64,000 nucleotides of DNA, taken from positions 1-64,000 of the forward strand of contig JAAAIG010000047.1 of the NCBI GenBank assembly GCA_015852425.1. Reading direction: 5' to 3'. Below are positions 1 to 10,757 of this stretch, in pieces; the first letter of the stretch is position 1; every line of letters begins with the position of its first letter. Below the pieces are notes generated by a model, which made no database searches, was not told the DNA's origin, and saw only the letters and a list, made by a program, of their open reading frames with translations. This stretch comes from Gryganskiella cystojenkinii (taxonomy: Eukaryota; Mortierellomycota; Mortierellomycetes; Mortierellales; Mortierellaceae). A program made the translations under genes and the position numbers.

Positions 1-468
1 TACCTCTCCGCCTGCAACAGATAGACTTAAATACCGCGTAGATTACTTCTGAAAAAAATAGCTTCTTTCCACCATCGAACGCCTTGTGTTCTTACAGTAT
101 GCCATAGTCATGCTATGCCATGGTCATGCTTGAATGGGTTGTCTCGTTGCATTCATACCGTTTTGTATCGTTTTGTATCGCTTTGCACCATTTTTACCAA
201 TGTGCTACTCTAGGAACAGAAAACACGTCCATTTTTGGATTTGTGTGCAACTTTGTTGACATTTAAGTGAACTATTTATTTCGGTGTGAAATCAATAGCA
301 TTTAAGTTACCTACATATCCGTACAAATCCGTACAAATCGATACTCTTGAGCAACGCAAAGTAGACTATCGTTTTTTCAGTGCACCAATTTGTAGTAGGA
401 GTCACTGACTTTATTTGCATTTGCAATATGCCAATCAAATTTGAATTGAATGCAAATAGCGAATATTC
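1..468. other. AT-rich spacer, no gene
   Basis: No open frame here reads like a protein. The stretch is AT-rich and holds short direct repeats: a ten-base unit ending in GTATCG is repeated around 162-180, a unit containing CATGCTATGCC/CATGGTCATGC lies around 105-130, and CCGTACAAAT is doubled around 318-338. It lies just before a retrotransposon remnant and may be decayed transposon sequence, but no terminal repeat pair could be recognised. Confidence 0.5.
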
Positions 469-714
469 ATGAGAAATGCTAAACGGTATCAACCCAACAC
501 AATTGAAGGACAGAAACGACTGCCACCCCTGCCTGTTGAGATTGACGGTGAAAAAGAATACGTGGTCAAAGAAATCAAATACTCTCGGATCCATTACAAG
601 AAGCCTGAGTACCTTGTCAAATTTGAAGACTATAATGACCCTGGGTGGCATCCTGCAGAGAATTTGGAGCATACACCTGGGATTGTAGCTGCCTATCATG
701 CCAAGTACCCCTAA
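469..714 (+). mobile_element. Ty3/gypsy chromovirus integrase C-terminal relic with chromodomain
   Basis: An 81-residue open stretch matches the very end of a chromovirus-type Ty3/gypsy polyprotein. It has the proline-rich spacer (PPLPVEIDGEKEYVVKEI), then a chromodomain core in which YLVKFEDYNDPGWHPAENL follows the usual Tyr/Trp aromatic-cage pattern, and it ends in the typical H-x-x-YP terminus followed by a stop. In intact elements this domain tethers the integration complex to methylated histone H3. No integrase core, reverse transcriptase, RNase H or protease could be found upstream; an in-frame stop precedes the segment. It is therefore a 5'-truncated fossil, or much less likely a small domesticated chromodomain gene. 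Confidence 0.8.
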
Positions 715-2346
715 CGTCAAGACCCTTTGCCGTCGAACAAGGAAGGTTTTCCATAAGGAGACGATTGTCATGAACCGGCCTAGGTTTTCTATTGCCTTCT
801 GCCTGTACCACCCAGGGATTTAACACTTGGAACTGGATTCTGCACTTGCCCCTGGACTGGATTAAACCCTCGCCTTCAAATCTGGATAAAGACCCCGCCT
901 CAGGTCTGGCAATAGTTGACAGTCCTCTAACGGCGCATGGAACATCACTTTCTTCCTGTTCCGTCCCTTACGAATATCGCCTGTCAGTCCTTTACAACCT
1001 CCACCGTTTCCTTCACTCTCAGCTCGCCAGCTGGAGCCATTTGGCTGCCTCCATTCTACAAGCCTGTCACTGAAAGATGATGAACCATTGCATGAATGTA
1101 AGTAATTGCTTGTCTTTGTATACATTAAGTAAACACGGATGTATACTTGAAAGAAATACCAACCTCGATCCAAGTTCTCGCGAGATTGCCGATGTGAACA
1201 CCCGGCTCAACCTTTGACATGAATCTGAGACAAGAGTAGAGATTGTTGGCAGGTGGCATATCCTTTTCGAACAGTGTCGAGAGAAAGAAGGTGTCGAGGC
1301 GATCACTGACAGCCATGCTGTCGATAATGTCGTTCTTCTTCTCCTGGGTTTGCATGGTGGTGTTGACAATTTGGGATGTAAGATTCAACGCAGACTCCTT
1401 AAGAAAATCGGGAAGATTGATCGATCGCGTATTCGTTCTTTATTGCACAATACATGCCTGCACCTGTTTGCAAAGTTGCTTTTGTTCACATCCATGCTTG
1501 TTCTGTCTCCCCTCATGTGGCGATCAGGGGAGTCAACCATGTCTTGTTGGTATTTTCCAAATTTCCTTCGACGTGCTCTGGCTCACCAACCTCTTCCTCT
1601 TATGGAGACTCGCAACAAGTTGAAAACGCCTTGACAGTTGAATGAGCAGGCACTGGATGGCCTTCGGCGGACAGGGGTGCACACTATTCTCGCGGCTTTT
1701 CTCTCTTTGTTGGCCACCGCGGCAAAATAACTTTTCGCAAGAATGGATCAAATCAGTCTAACTTGTCCGCCGATCTAGCACATCAAATGGATTCAGGCAT
1801 GACTGACTGCCAGTGGTGTCCGGGCAGATCTCACCATCCTCACCGGCTGTCCTGCAAACAAAAGACGCCAGTCGACAATGAGCATACCGATTGAATGTGT
1901 TGGGACAAATGACCATTACGACATGTGGAAATGAGACACCATGACATCAAGGCTGGCTTGACTGGTCAAGAGCGAGAGAAAGAGCAAGGCGTGACAGGGC
2001 CATGTCTCAGCGTGTTGCACGAGAAGACGCGTCTCGTTGGTGTCTCTGAAGGACTCGTTTTTTTGCGTGGAACACTGGATCAAAGTGGGTCAGACAAAGT
2101 GAACAGATAGACAGATAGATGCACGCAAGAACCGGTCTTTGGTCTTTTTCTGCTCTTCATCCTTCCCTTCCTTTGTATTCCTTCATTCACGCTGGTGACC
2201 AACCGTCATTGTCCTTGTTCATTGCACACATTCTACTCCGACATCGACTCTGTTTCGTTCGCTTGCGTCTTTTTTTGTTTTTTTTATATTGGTTTTATCC
2301 TTCCTTTCCCCCCTCATTACCGTATTTGCTTGATAACGACTACATC
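715..2346. other. Gene-poor spacer before the Sfp1-like gene
   Basis: No convincing complete gene. The first few hundred bases follow the retroelement fragment and may be its untranslated 3' end. A possible orphan exon lies on the minus strand at about 1163-1425 (separate entry). From about 2120 to 2346 the plus strand is strongly pyrimidine-rich (TTCCTTTGTATTCC, CTTTTTTTG, CCTTTCCCCCC), typical of the leader and core promoter of the gene that starts at 2347. Confidence 0.5.
1163..1425 (-). pseudogene. Orphan coding-like stretch, unrecognised
   Basis: About 85 residues read open on the minus strand, from INLPDFLKESALNLTSQI through DRLDTFFLSTLFEKDMPP to NLARTWIEVG, and end at a possible GT donor (GAG|GTTGG or G|GTATTT). 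The composition (amphipathic, few low-complexity residues) looks like a folded globular protein rather than a random frame. I could not join it to convincing neighbouring exons on either side and do not recognise the family. It could be an isolated exon of a decayed gene near the retroelement relic, or a chance frame. Confidence 0.3.
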
Positions 2347-4493
2347 ATGCCCGCGCCAGTCGAGATTCAATCCCCACGTCTTCTTCGACCACAGTCAAGC
2401 CATGGCACTCCTTTGCTGCACCAGCACCCGTTCTTGGCTGCTGCCTTTGAGTATGGAAAGAAAAGTTTTCTGCTAAAACTGCTCTCTGGACAACAGTCAA
2501 ATGGCCTCTCTGTTCGTTAGCTCATCCCAATCCTTTTCTTACCTTCTACAGATTTGACAGTGATTTGGAACGTTTGCGATCGCCATCACTCTCCTACGTT
2601 TCTTCTTCGATGGCAACCCCGTCTCTATTGCCGCATTCTGATAATGTGCGTTCGCGAGAGTTTGAGAAAGCCTTCTGCCGCGACTTTTACTGTTGCGGCC
2701 TCAATCTTTTAGATTTGCATGATCTTTTGCAGCACTACGAAGAATGCCACGTCCGTTTTGAAGACGACGACAGAGATGACCTTCCTTCGTACGAGGCTCT
2801 GGGAAACACTACAGTCCAAGGAGTAACAGCTGGCCAAGAAGCAGATTTCCTAGACGACGACAGCTGGAGTGATTCAGACTCGAGTCCTTCCTCACCGAGC
2901 TCTACCTCACCCACAATGTCCAGCAACGACACCTCCGGTGGTAGCAGCCATAGCGGTAGAATTAGCAACGGCACTGGCCATAGTGTGGCAGAAGCGGCTC
3001 CACGATTCAAGTTTCTCTCATCCAGCACGCCATCGTCTGCCCCTACATCAGCACCTAGCCATACAGGTCATCTACTACAATCGTTGCAACAATCACGTCT
3101 ACAAAAAAAGTACATGGAGGGTCACAGAGAAAACTATGGCGGTCTCCCTGACTCCGGCGTTAGAAGCAAATCGGACAACCTTACCACACACGCCGTAGAC
3201 TCATTAGGGTTTGGATCGTCCAAAAAACGAAAAGCGTTGATTTCGTTGGCGGATATCTACACCGATGTGGACAGCGATCGAGATGGCCTGCCTTCATCTG
3301 CTTTCCAAAACACCATATTGAGGACTCGCGCCAGTGCAGCTGCTTCCGAGCTACGGGGTCCCTTGGCCAAGAAGCAGGCGCTTGAATCCAACCAGCGATC
3401 CATTGCAGCGGCCATCCTCTCTGACAGACATAATGGGTTGCACCCGCTGTTCCCTTTCAATCCACCTGGTACTGCTTTGGTTCTCCCTCCCAACCTCTAT
3501 CCAAGTGCGCCGCGATCGATTAGTCCCTTGACTGGAGGCCAAGTCCCACGACCATCCATGTTATACCATCCCTTGGCCCCGTCCTCACTCTCCACGGTCT
3601 CGTCTTCGTCTTCAACTACAAATTCCCCGTCGCCTTATGTTACGGCAGCCGTCGATCTGATGCGACAACGAGATGAAGTCTTCAGCATCCTTGAAGACAT
3701 GACTAAACCTCCTCCCAACAGTTCCAGCGAAAACAAACCCTACAGATGTACCGTCTCGGGCTGTGATAAGGCCTACAAGAACCCAAACGGACTCAAATAC
3801 CACAACTTACACGGGCATTGTTCCAACGGATTAAATGACCAAGACGGGCCTGAATCCAAGCCTTACGTGTGTACTTTTCTCGAGTGCGGCAAGCGGTACA
3901 AGAACTTGAATGGACTCAAATACCATATTGAGCATGCACATCCTAATCTAATCGCAGCATTACGCGCTCATCAGTCTGGCCTTATCCACCATCCTCTTCT
4001 GGCGAACGCTGCCACTGCCATGGACGGCGCTGCTGGTGGTTCCATCTTTCCCAATAGCTCGACACAGGCCACGGCAGTCATGACTATAGCTGCTGCGTTA
4101 CAAGCTGTCGAGGCCAGTCCTATGATGGCGGCCGCTACTACGGCGATCATGACTTCGCAAGCCAACAATAGCAACAACAACAGCAATGGCGCTCTCACTG
4201 GAACAAAAGCCGAGACAAGCCCAGCGACAGAAATTTCAGATGGCGACTGTCAGATGGAGTCTAATGCGGACCCAAACTTGCTCAGCTCACAAAACACGCC
4301 ACCCACGGTCATCACCACATTGCCTCTAGCACCGATCTTCACCAAGCAAAGAGCTCACAATACACCTTCTGTTACCTCTTCTGTACCTCTTCTCCCATCC
4401 GTGGACTTGGCTGTCAGGGGAACTGCAGCACCGCTGCCAAGTAAAGGAACGGATAATCTAATCACTTCCAACACCAATGAGCGCTTCATTTGA
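2347..4493 (+). CDS. SFP1: Sfp1-like C2H2 zinc-finger transcription factor
   Basis: Predicted exons 2347-2450 and 2552-4493 (681 residues); the intron starts GTATGG and ends CTACAG, and joins ...AAFE to FDSDLERLRSPS. Residues about 76-101 hold the conserved N-terminal Sfp1 signature (CRDFYCCGLNLLDLHDLL, then H-Y-E-E-C-H). Two C2H2 fingers lie near residues 430-456 (CTVSGCDKAYKNPNGLKYH) and 468-495 (CTFLECGKRYKNLNGLKYH). The rest is Ser/Pro/Asn-rich and probably disordered. Yeast Sfp1, a TOR- and PKA-controlled nuclear regulator of ribosomal-protein and ribosome-biogenesis genes, and the JAZF1 family share this arrangement. The start was chosen because exon 1 is in phase and gives a typical hydrophobic LLHQHPFLAAAFEF leader; target genes are inferred from the family. 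Confidence 0.88.
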
Positions 4494-4985
4494 TTTCATC
4501 ATCGCGGTTGTCTGCTTCGAAAAATAAAAACAAAACGAACAGTTCAACGTTTACTAGTGGCATCGTTCTGGTTCATTAGTGTTTCCTCGCAAAACGACCA
4601 GAATTTGAGAAGTGTCGGTTTGATGGTATGCACCGTAAATCGGCTCCTAAGAAGCAATGTTTAGATCGAATATCAGGTAAGACTACTAGATAGAAACATA
4701 TCAGCAATGTTGACATGATTGGTGTCTATCGTACCTGGTGTCCGGTAACATAGGGTACTGCAGTCTAGGGATCGATTTGATGGTTTCACCCGAGAGCAGG
4801 CACCTGAGCACCTGGAGTGTAAAATAATGAGAAGAGAGCCGTTTCCAGAGGACTGAATATTGGAAAAATATGGCCGAGGTCGGTAACGGTGAGTTCTACA
4901 ACAGATATAATAAGAATAAGTCAGTCAAGTACTCGGAGAAACAAGTAGCGGTCATGGAGGAACTTAACACAATATTAATCTTCCA
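4494..4985. other. Convergent 3' spacer between SFP1-like gene and GPI1
   Basis: Both flanking genes end here (plus-strand gene at 4493, minus-strand gene at 4986). The first bases after the stop contain AAAATAAAAACAAAA, which could serve as a polyadenylation signal for the plus-strand gene. I see no further gene, repeat or RNA. Confidence 0.5.
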
Positions 4986-7804
4986 TTAGCTTACAGTCAA
5001 GAAAAGGTAGCTGACAGTCCTAGGGATTCTTTCTTGCGGCGTAAAGGTCTTTTCCTCCGCCGTAAGTCTCGCCGTATCAACATCCATCGAGTCCGGCAGC
5101 CTTTCGAGAGTTTCGTGTTGGCTTCGATTACGGACGGGATTCAAAGAGCCAAATCGTCGGCCTGTTGCGTAGCCTTGATGTTGATGCCGAGTCTGGAATG
5201 ACTGCCGTTGATCCGAAGTTAAACCCAAAGCAGCAGTGTCCTGCTGTTGCTGATGTGAAGGGTATTCCGATGAGACCGATCTAAGAGAACTCACGACCCA
5301 ACGTAAAGGCGTTGCCCTATCGAAAAAGAATCGCTCCGGGCAAACTTCCATTCTAAGACCTCCTGGTAGGCGGTCGGGATCCTTGAGGCGAAGCATAATT
5401 GCGAAGAGTGGGAAATGGTTCAAGCAGGCCAGCAGCGTCTCCATGGTTGCTTGCATGCAGATAACAGCGACGCGACTCTATGGAATCATTATTAATAGGG
5501 ATATATAAAGAATTGGTAAGCGGGCATGAGCATGTATTTTTTTAGAAGTTAATTGGTCTCGAGTCCCTTACCAAGGCAAATGTAAGGTAGTAAACCATGA
5601 TCGTCGGAAATAGAAAGGTCAACAGCGTAAACAAGATCGTCCCCAATAGGAGCTGGTCCAAGTCGTAATCGCAGGAGTCTATGCGGTGGCGCAATGTATT
5701 CCTCTTTTTGCCTAAGTGCATAGAGATAGATGTAGTAGATCATGAGCTGACAATCTTATAAGTTAGTCAAGGCACGCTTTGACCGCGAAGGCTTACCTCG
5801 GAAAAGATTGAACAGAGAGTACAGTATCGTCAATTGCCAATGGAATATCCTGGCCGCGACCATATAGAACCAATATATATGGAGAGTTGTAAACGCCAAG
5901 ACATCGGATATGAGCGAAAGAGTCATCGTGGCACCAAAGACCCCGGAAAGTCCGATAATGTTGATGACTGTGGGTACAATCGGCTGTAGAGAGAATATAA
6001 AATCTTGAAAATAAAAAAAGCGTATGGTATGAGTATCAGGTCCCATAAAGACCAACGGCAATGACGCAGGGAATCAGTTTCACAAAACATTACCTCTCCA
6101 CAGCTCAATAAGCCACTTGAAAAGTTGGCCCAAAAAGGGGTTCAGTTCAGGATTCAATTTGAGGCCTGCTGGGTATTCGCTCGTAGACGTAAGCCACTCC
6201 AACACGGCAGATATAGAATCGATGGTGTAGCCCTACAGGTGGCGATGAAGATAAAAACGGTACGTTCAGTTCACTTGCTGACAATTCAGTACGTTCGATT
6301 CTTTCCGCCAAACACTACCTTAACGTAACGTTGAAGTACATCCGCCATGTAGGTATTGTTACTTATCAGGAAGGAGCCAAAAGCCACACCGATGATAATG
6401 TCGTTTGCCACGAGCCACATGCTATTATAAAAACTGTTTGGTAGTAGAGTCGCGGACACAGCGAGGTCAGTAAGCGTCACGGCAATACGAAATCAGGAAA
6501 TAAGGCGATAATTTACCTGATATATTGCGCGCGGGTGATCGACATGTTTGTCCATGCCTTCCTCTTTGCCATAAAGTATTGCCAAGGCCAGAAGCATGCC
6601 TGCTGAAGTCTGAGATCTATTTGTTGCCCAGTCGTGGTTATATCTTTGATGGCGATCCCGTTAAATGCCCAAGCAGGGAATTTCCAATTCAGGATCCACA
6701 GACAGACTTCTACAATAGCCCGAAGAATAAAGAGCAGGACTATGAGAGGGCGAATCGTGAAAGGCTGGATCATGGGCCAAAGTGTAGTGACGGTTACTGC
6801 CAATTTAGACCGCACTTTAATGCTCAGATCCATCGCCGAATCTCGAACAGCTTCCGACATGCTCCTGCTCCTTGCCCGCCTACGCAATAAGTTTTTGGCT
6901 TTTGCGTGCACCGCAAGCTCCATCTCGTACGAGGAATTGATCTAGGACAAGGCGCCTTGAGTATTAGATTCGGAGCGTGCCACAGAAGATATCTGATGCG
7001 TTGTCAAACGGACGTAACACCTGCTACACCAAAGACGTACCTGTTGTAAAGTAACGTTCATGTCGTCAGTCACAGTTCGACCAGATGAAGCGATGAAGAG
7101 TCTCGAGTGGCTCAATGACGATCGCATCTTCTTCTGGACCGCTTTTGGACTCATTGCCGCATCAAAGAGCGCGCCGGACGCATTGATTTTGGAGATATCT
7201 AGAATCAAAGGGTCCAGTGACAGGAACTGAAAACTGCGCGGGTCCGGCTGTCTGTAAAAGATGATCTCTGAGCTCACGTTGCTATATCGGAAGCCGCAAC
7301 AATGCAGTGATTCCAATGATGGTATGTAGGTTGGTTTGATCTCGATCGTCAGCCATAGATTGGCCGTCTGTTTATGTTCCAAAAGCGAACGAGATGTTAA
7401 CAGACGAGTGTTGCTTTCTGTGACCGCCGCAGCATCCATGCCGTCTGCAAAGGGAACGATAGCAACGCCAAGGACCACAGGGTTGACGCCGCAGACCTTA
7501 TTGATAGCCGCGAAGTTTGGATCGGCTGCAACCAATCCTAGCGCTGATACAAGAGCATCTAGCTGTGGTAATAAGAAGTAAAGGAAGTAGAGGGTCATCT
7601 CCTGCAGTTTTTTTTTAAACACAGGCGTAACAATTGGGAGACATTCTGCCGTGGACGTCGTCTTACATCAATGTCGGAAACAATAGTAGCTATGCAGGCT
7701 GTAAAGCTCCTAACATTCCATCCGATGATGAATCCAGTCCTAATATGCCGCGAACATAGATGCGAGGGCCAAAAGATCTTGGAGATGGCCGCAGAGGTAT
7801 TCAT
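4986..7804 (-). CDS. GPI1: GPI1/PIG-Q, subunit of GPI-N-acetylglucosaminyltransferase
   Basis: Eight exons: 7804-7667, 7562-7041, 6941-6517, 6433-6319, 6232-6094, 6003-5797, 5711-5572, 5477-4986 (725 residues). The product is a multi-pass ER membrane subunit of the complex that makes GlcNAc-phosphatidylinositol, the first step of GPI-anchor synthesis. Recognisable blocks: an N-terminal IFWPSHL ... GFIIGW module, [94 protein letters not shown] and [20 protein letters not shown], all in the family order and spacing. Exon 2 could start 39 bases earlier (7601), which keeps frame; 7562 has the better pyrimidine tract. The last ~110 residues form a variable polar tail. It ends convergently with the Sfp1-like gene and lies 100 bp downstream of a small membrane-protein gene on the same strand. 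Confidence 0.93.
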
Positions 7805-7904
7805 ACTCGTCAACAAAATGAAAACGAGAAAAATAAGGTGTCCAGGGTCGAGGTGAAGCGGTCCAAGGTTAGATTAAAAACTTCCACGTCTCTGCAAATG
7901 TTCT

Positions 7905-8384
7905 CTAGCCGATGTACGAAATGGATAGTCTTGTTTCTAGTGGCAGGTGAGAAGAGTGACTCTGGGTATTAGCCACGGTCAAAGAAATATCACAGTCAAA
8001 GAGGCGTTCCAGTACAAGCGCATATCTTGGCATTACCCTCCTGGCTTCAAAATTGGCAATACGTTCCAGAGGGATCAGGATAAGGAAGAACAGGGCGATC
8101 AAGACAAGAAGCGCGTAAAGAAGGTATCGCTGTTCGATAAGAATAAAGTCAGAAAACGAATAAAAAGTTTGGTCTGGTCAGAGTAGCGAAAACAACGGTT
8201 GATCTGTCTGGTTAATCATTCCATTGAATAAGGTAGGTGGAGATTTCAAGCCTGTTAGTTATACCTTGTGTGCAGTCTCTGGAACAGAAGCAGTAAAGTC
8301 GTAGATGGTCGAGATTATGGCAAAATTGCAGGCATAGTAGCCAATGGCAAAAGAAATGGCGGCAGAGATCAAATAGGTCCGCAT
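7905..8384 (-). CDS. Small two-helix membrane protein, unrecognised
   Basis: Two exons, 8384-8265 and 8129-7905, give 114 residues; the intron runs GTATAAC...CGAACAG. The start ATG is directly preceded by an in-frame TGA, so no upstream extension is possible in that frame. Helix 1 spans about residues 4-26 (LISAAISFAIGYYACNFAII), a short polar loop (YDFTASVPETAHKR) follows, helix 2 spans about residues 42-60 (LLYALLVLIALFFLILIPL), then a polar tail of about 55 residues. The gene sits 100 bp upstream of GPI1 on the same strand and about 240 bp downstream of another minus-strand gene; a CACGTGATAT site lies 219 bp upstream. I do not recognise the family. Small hairpin proteins are subunits of several ER complexes, including the GPI-GlcNAc transferase, but a link is only suggested by position. 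Confidence 0.6.
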
Positions 8385-8602
8385 TCAAAAACAACACGCC
8401 GAAAATGCAGATGTGCTTTTGTGGTAGAGAGAAGGGAGAGAATCTTTCTTCTGGAATAGGTAGTACAGTAGACAGCGTGTTTCTCCTCAATAATCCTGTA
8501 AAGATGTCCACAAGAGAGAGCGAGTGAGGGAAGATGGATGGATGGATGTGGAGGAATGTAATGAAGAGGTTTGGATCCCTCACATTCGTGCGTTGGTTAC
8601 CG

Positions 8603-8608
8603 CACGTG
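8603..8608. promoter_or_regulatory. CACGTG E-box upstream of the two-helix membrane protein gene
   Basis: CACGTGATAT on the plus strand, 219 bp upstream of the start at 8384 and just beyond the stop of the next gene. The same ten bases occur at 10711. Palindromic CACGTG is the core site of Cbf1/Pho4/USF-type bHLH regulators; function here is inferred from position and recurrence. Confidence 0.4.
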
Positions 8609-8624
8609 ATATTTATTGATCCAT

Positions 8625-8735
8625 CTAAGCCAAAGATGATGGCCACCTCTGCGCATGCTCGACTTCGCGGATCTTTTCCAAAAACGTCCGGATGTTACTG
8701 TCATTCAATCCTCTTAAAATTTCTGGTTGTCCCGG

Positions 8736-8767
<32 letters not shown>

Positions 8768-10482
8768 GATGTTGCTGTTGTTGTTGCCGTTGCTGTCGTT
8801 GATGCTGTCGCTGAAGTCCTTGTTGTTGTCGCAGCACTTCCTGCCGGGCTGGATCTTGGGATTCGCTGCTTATCACACCAACGAGGTCCATTTCATCCGT
8901 GCTGGCATGATCGCTCAGTAACGCATGTCCGCCTTCCCTAAACCCTGACGCAGATCCGATACTTCCAAGCGACGACGCAGAAGAGCTGATATTGATACTT
9001 GATGGACAGCTGGGTATTGTTTCAGGCCTTGGCTCCCCGACCGCGGACCTACTGGAGCGTGCCGCGGAAAGTTTCCGTACGATATCAACTGCCATTATCG
9101 ACATGTCCCGAAGTTGACCCTTTCGGAACTGAATCTCATCTAGTGAAGTCTTTAGATTTTGCCGACTGGACTGTAATTGATAGTCCAACTGTTGCAAATG
9201 ATCTGAGGCAATATTATTTGACCGCTGCATCTCCTGCACACTCGTCGATAGGTTTAGCACCATGTTGTTTCTAAGGGAATGTTGACTTTTGAAATCCGGA
9301 GTAAAAGGCGAATACGGCCATTTAAAGGACTCCAAGGGGTGATCTATTTCCGATCGGCCACAGGAACGGAAAGAACGGGTTAGCTTCGAGTAGTTCGCGA
9401 GATCAATCCGCTGAATTTTTGTTCGTAAGGCTTACCAGCGTCGATCTGAGTACTGTAGAATTTTGACCGCAAAGAAGTAGGCGCCATTGTCGTTGAGGCT
9501 GCTACTTCAGCAGCAGCCTGTGCTTTTTTACTGAGTTTGCCTCGTTTCGATGTTGTGTCCTGTCTGGATGCCGCCGCTCCTTTCTTGGTCTTCTCCAGTC
9601 CTTTCTCGCTAGCTGGTGTTCTTTTCTTGTATTTTGTGCCAGGCTTGGGGCCTTTCTTTTTCTTGACAACTTCCACCGGAACGACCACCACCTATGGACA
9701 AAAGAGGAGGAGCATGACTCTGTTAGACAAATGTAATCTCTCTGACACAAAATAGTCCTTATCAGTTCCGTGGATCAGCTTTCCAGGAGGGATAATTTCT
9801 TACGTCATTGAGACCTGAACTCACTCCTGATTCTGCTAGGGTACTTGCAACTGCCTGTTTCGTCTCTGCCGTTGCCATAACCTTCTTCTTTTTCGACTGA
9901 GGTTTGGAAGGTTGCGTAGCGTTTGCCTCTGTCGACTCAATGGTCTCAGCATCATCAGCAGCAATACCGCCAGTGTCAGCAATGCCAGCCACAGCAGGCG
10001 GCTTAAGTACAGGGATCGAGCGCGATTCTTCAGCAGAATTGATCGCTGTCGTCTCGAGCCGGCTATGTGCAAGAGGATCATCATCTACGGTGACAGTAGA
10101 TGGTGGTTCTAGAGGACGTTTGGCCTTTGAGACGTTTGCAACTGTCGGATCCATTGTATCACGGTCTTCTCGCGCAACATCGCTCATGAGCTCGTACCGG
10201 CCATCATCAGATTCATTATCGCGGTTGTTTTCTATGGTCAAAAGTGGAATTTTGAGCAAGGCGGGGAAGTAAATACTCTTTCCCAAAGACGGTCTGTACA
10301 TAAGGAGGGGTATTCTCTCATCCTCTTCGTACATGGAGCATTGCGAAGAAGAAAAGTCATGAAGGGTTCCTACCGGAGTCGGAGCCAGAGACAGAGGATC
10401 CACCACCACTAACGGGCTCAAAGTCAAAGTCGTCTGCCGAGTCCGAGTCCGAATTGTACTGAATGGTCATGAAGGACGACAT
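8625..10482 (-). CDS. Unrecognised nuclear-looking protein: acidic and basic low-complexity regions, coiled coil, Gln run
   Basis: Four exons, 10482-10374, 10231-9804, 9691-9436, 9343-8625 (503 residues), all phases consistent. The N-terminus is acidic (SDSDSADDFDFEP). The middle is Lys/Ala-rich with AT-hook-like patches (VKKKKGPKPGTKYKKRTP). Then comes a likely folded part opening with HPLESFKWPYSPFTPDFK, followed by a coiled coil (LSTSVQEMQRSNN through LQSSRQNLKTSLDEIQFRKG). A Gln-rich tract of about 40 residues (CAA/CAG codons, 8730-8830) precedes a conserved-looking end (DSNIRTFLEKIREVEHAQRW). This suggests a nuclear or chromatin/kinetochore-associated scaffold, but I recognise no family. 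It lies upstream of the small membrane-protein gene and downstream of HSF1, all on the minus strand. Confidence 0.7.
8730..8830. repeat. TTG/CAA trinucleotide repeat coding a Gln run
   Basis: About ten pure TTG units (8737-8768) continue into interrupted TTG/CTG triplets to about 8830. On the coding (minus) strand this is an almost uninterrupted polyglutamine tract of the coiled-coil protein, so length polymorphism would change protein length without breaking frame. Confidence 0.85.
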
Positions 10483-10710
10483 TATGAAAAAAAAAAGATA
10501 AAAAGGAGCAGCGACTGCTTGCCAATGGGATTATAAAGACGCGCGTCTGTTTTTGTCTGTATGTATTTGCCCGTGATTTATGTGGGTTCGTGGACGAGTG
10601 AAAGAGCGGGTTGGATGAGGGTGTTGTCCATGACCTGTGCTGAAAAGAGAGGAGGAAGCCCCCAAACACAGTGATTCAAATGACCCTTCTCCAAGGAGAA
10701 CCACAAGTGA

Positions 10711-10716
10711 CACGTG
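10711..10716. promoter_or_regulatory. CACGTG E-box upstream of the coiled-coil protein gene
   Basis: CACGTGATAT on the plus strand, 229 bp upstream of the start at 10482 and within the 275-bp spacer to the end of HSF1. Identical in ten bases to the site at 8603. Confidence 0.4.
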
Positions 10717-10757
10717 ATATGCAAATTTTTGTTTAAAATGTGTATGTAAAAACTACA

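Noticed and set aside
7804..8384. The small membrane-protein exons as missing 5' exons of GPI1
   Set aside because: The GPI1 N-terminal module (IFWPSHL...GFIIGW) already starts with its own ATG at 7804, and no acceptor joins the two frames in phase.
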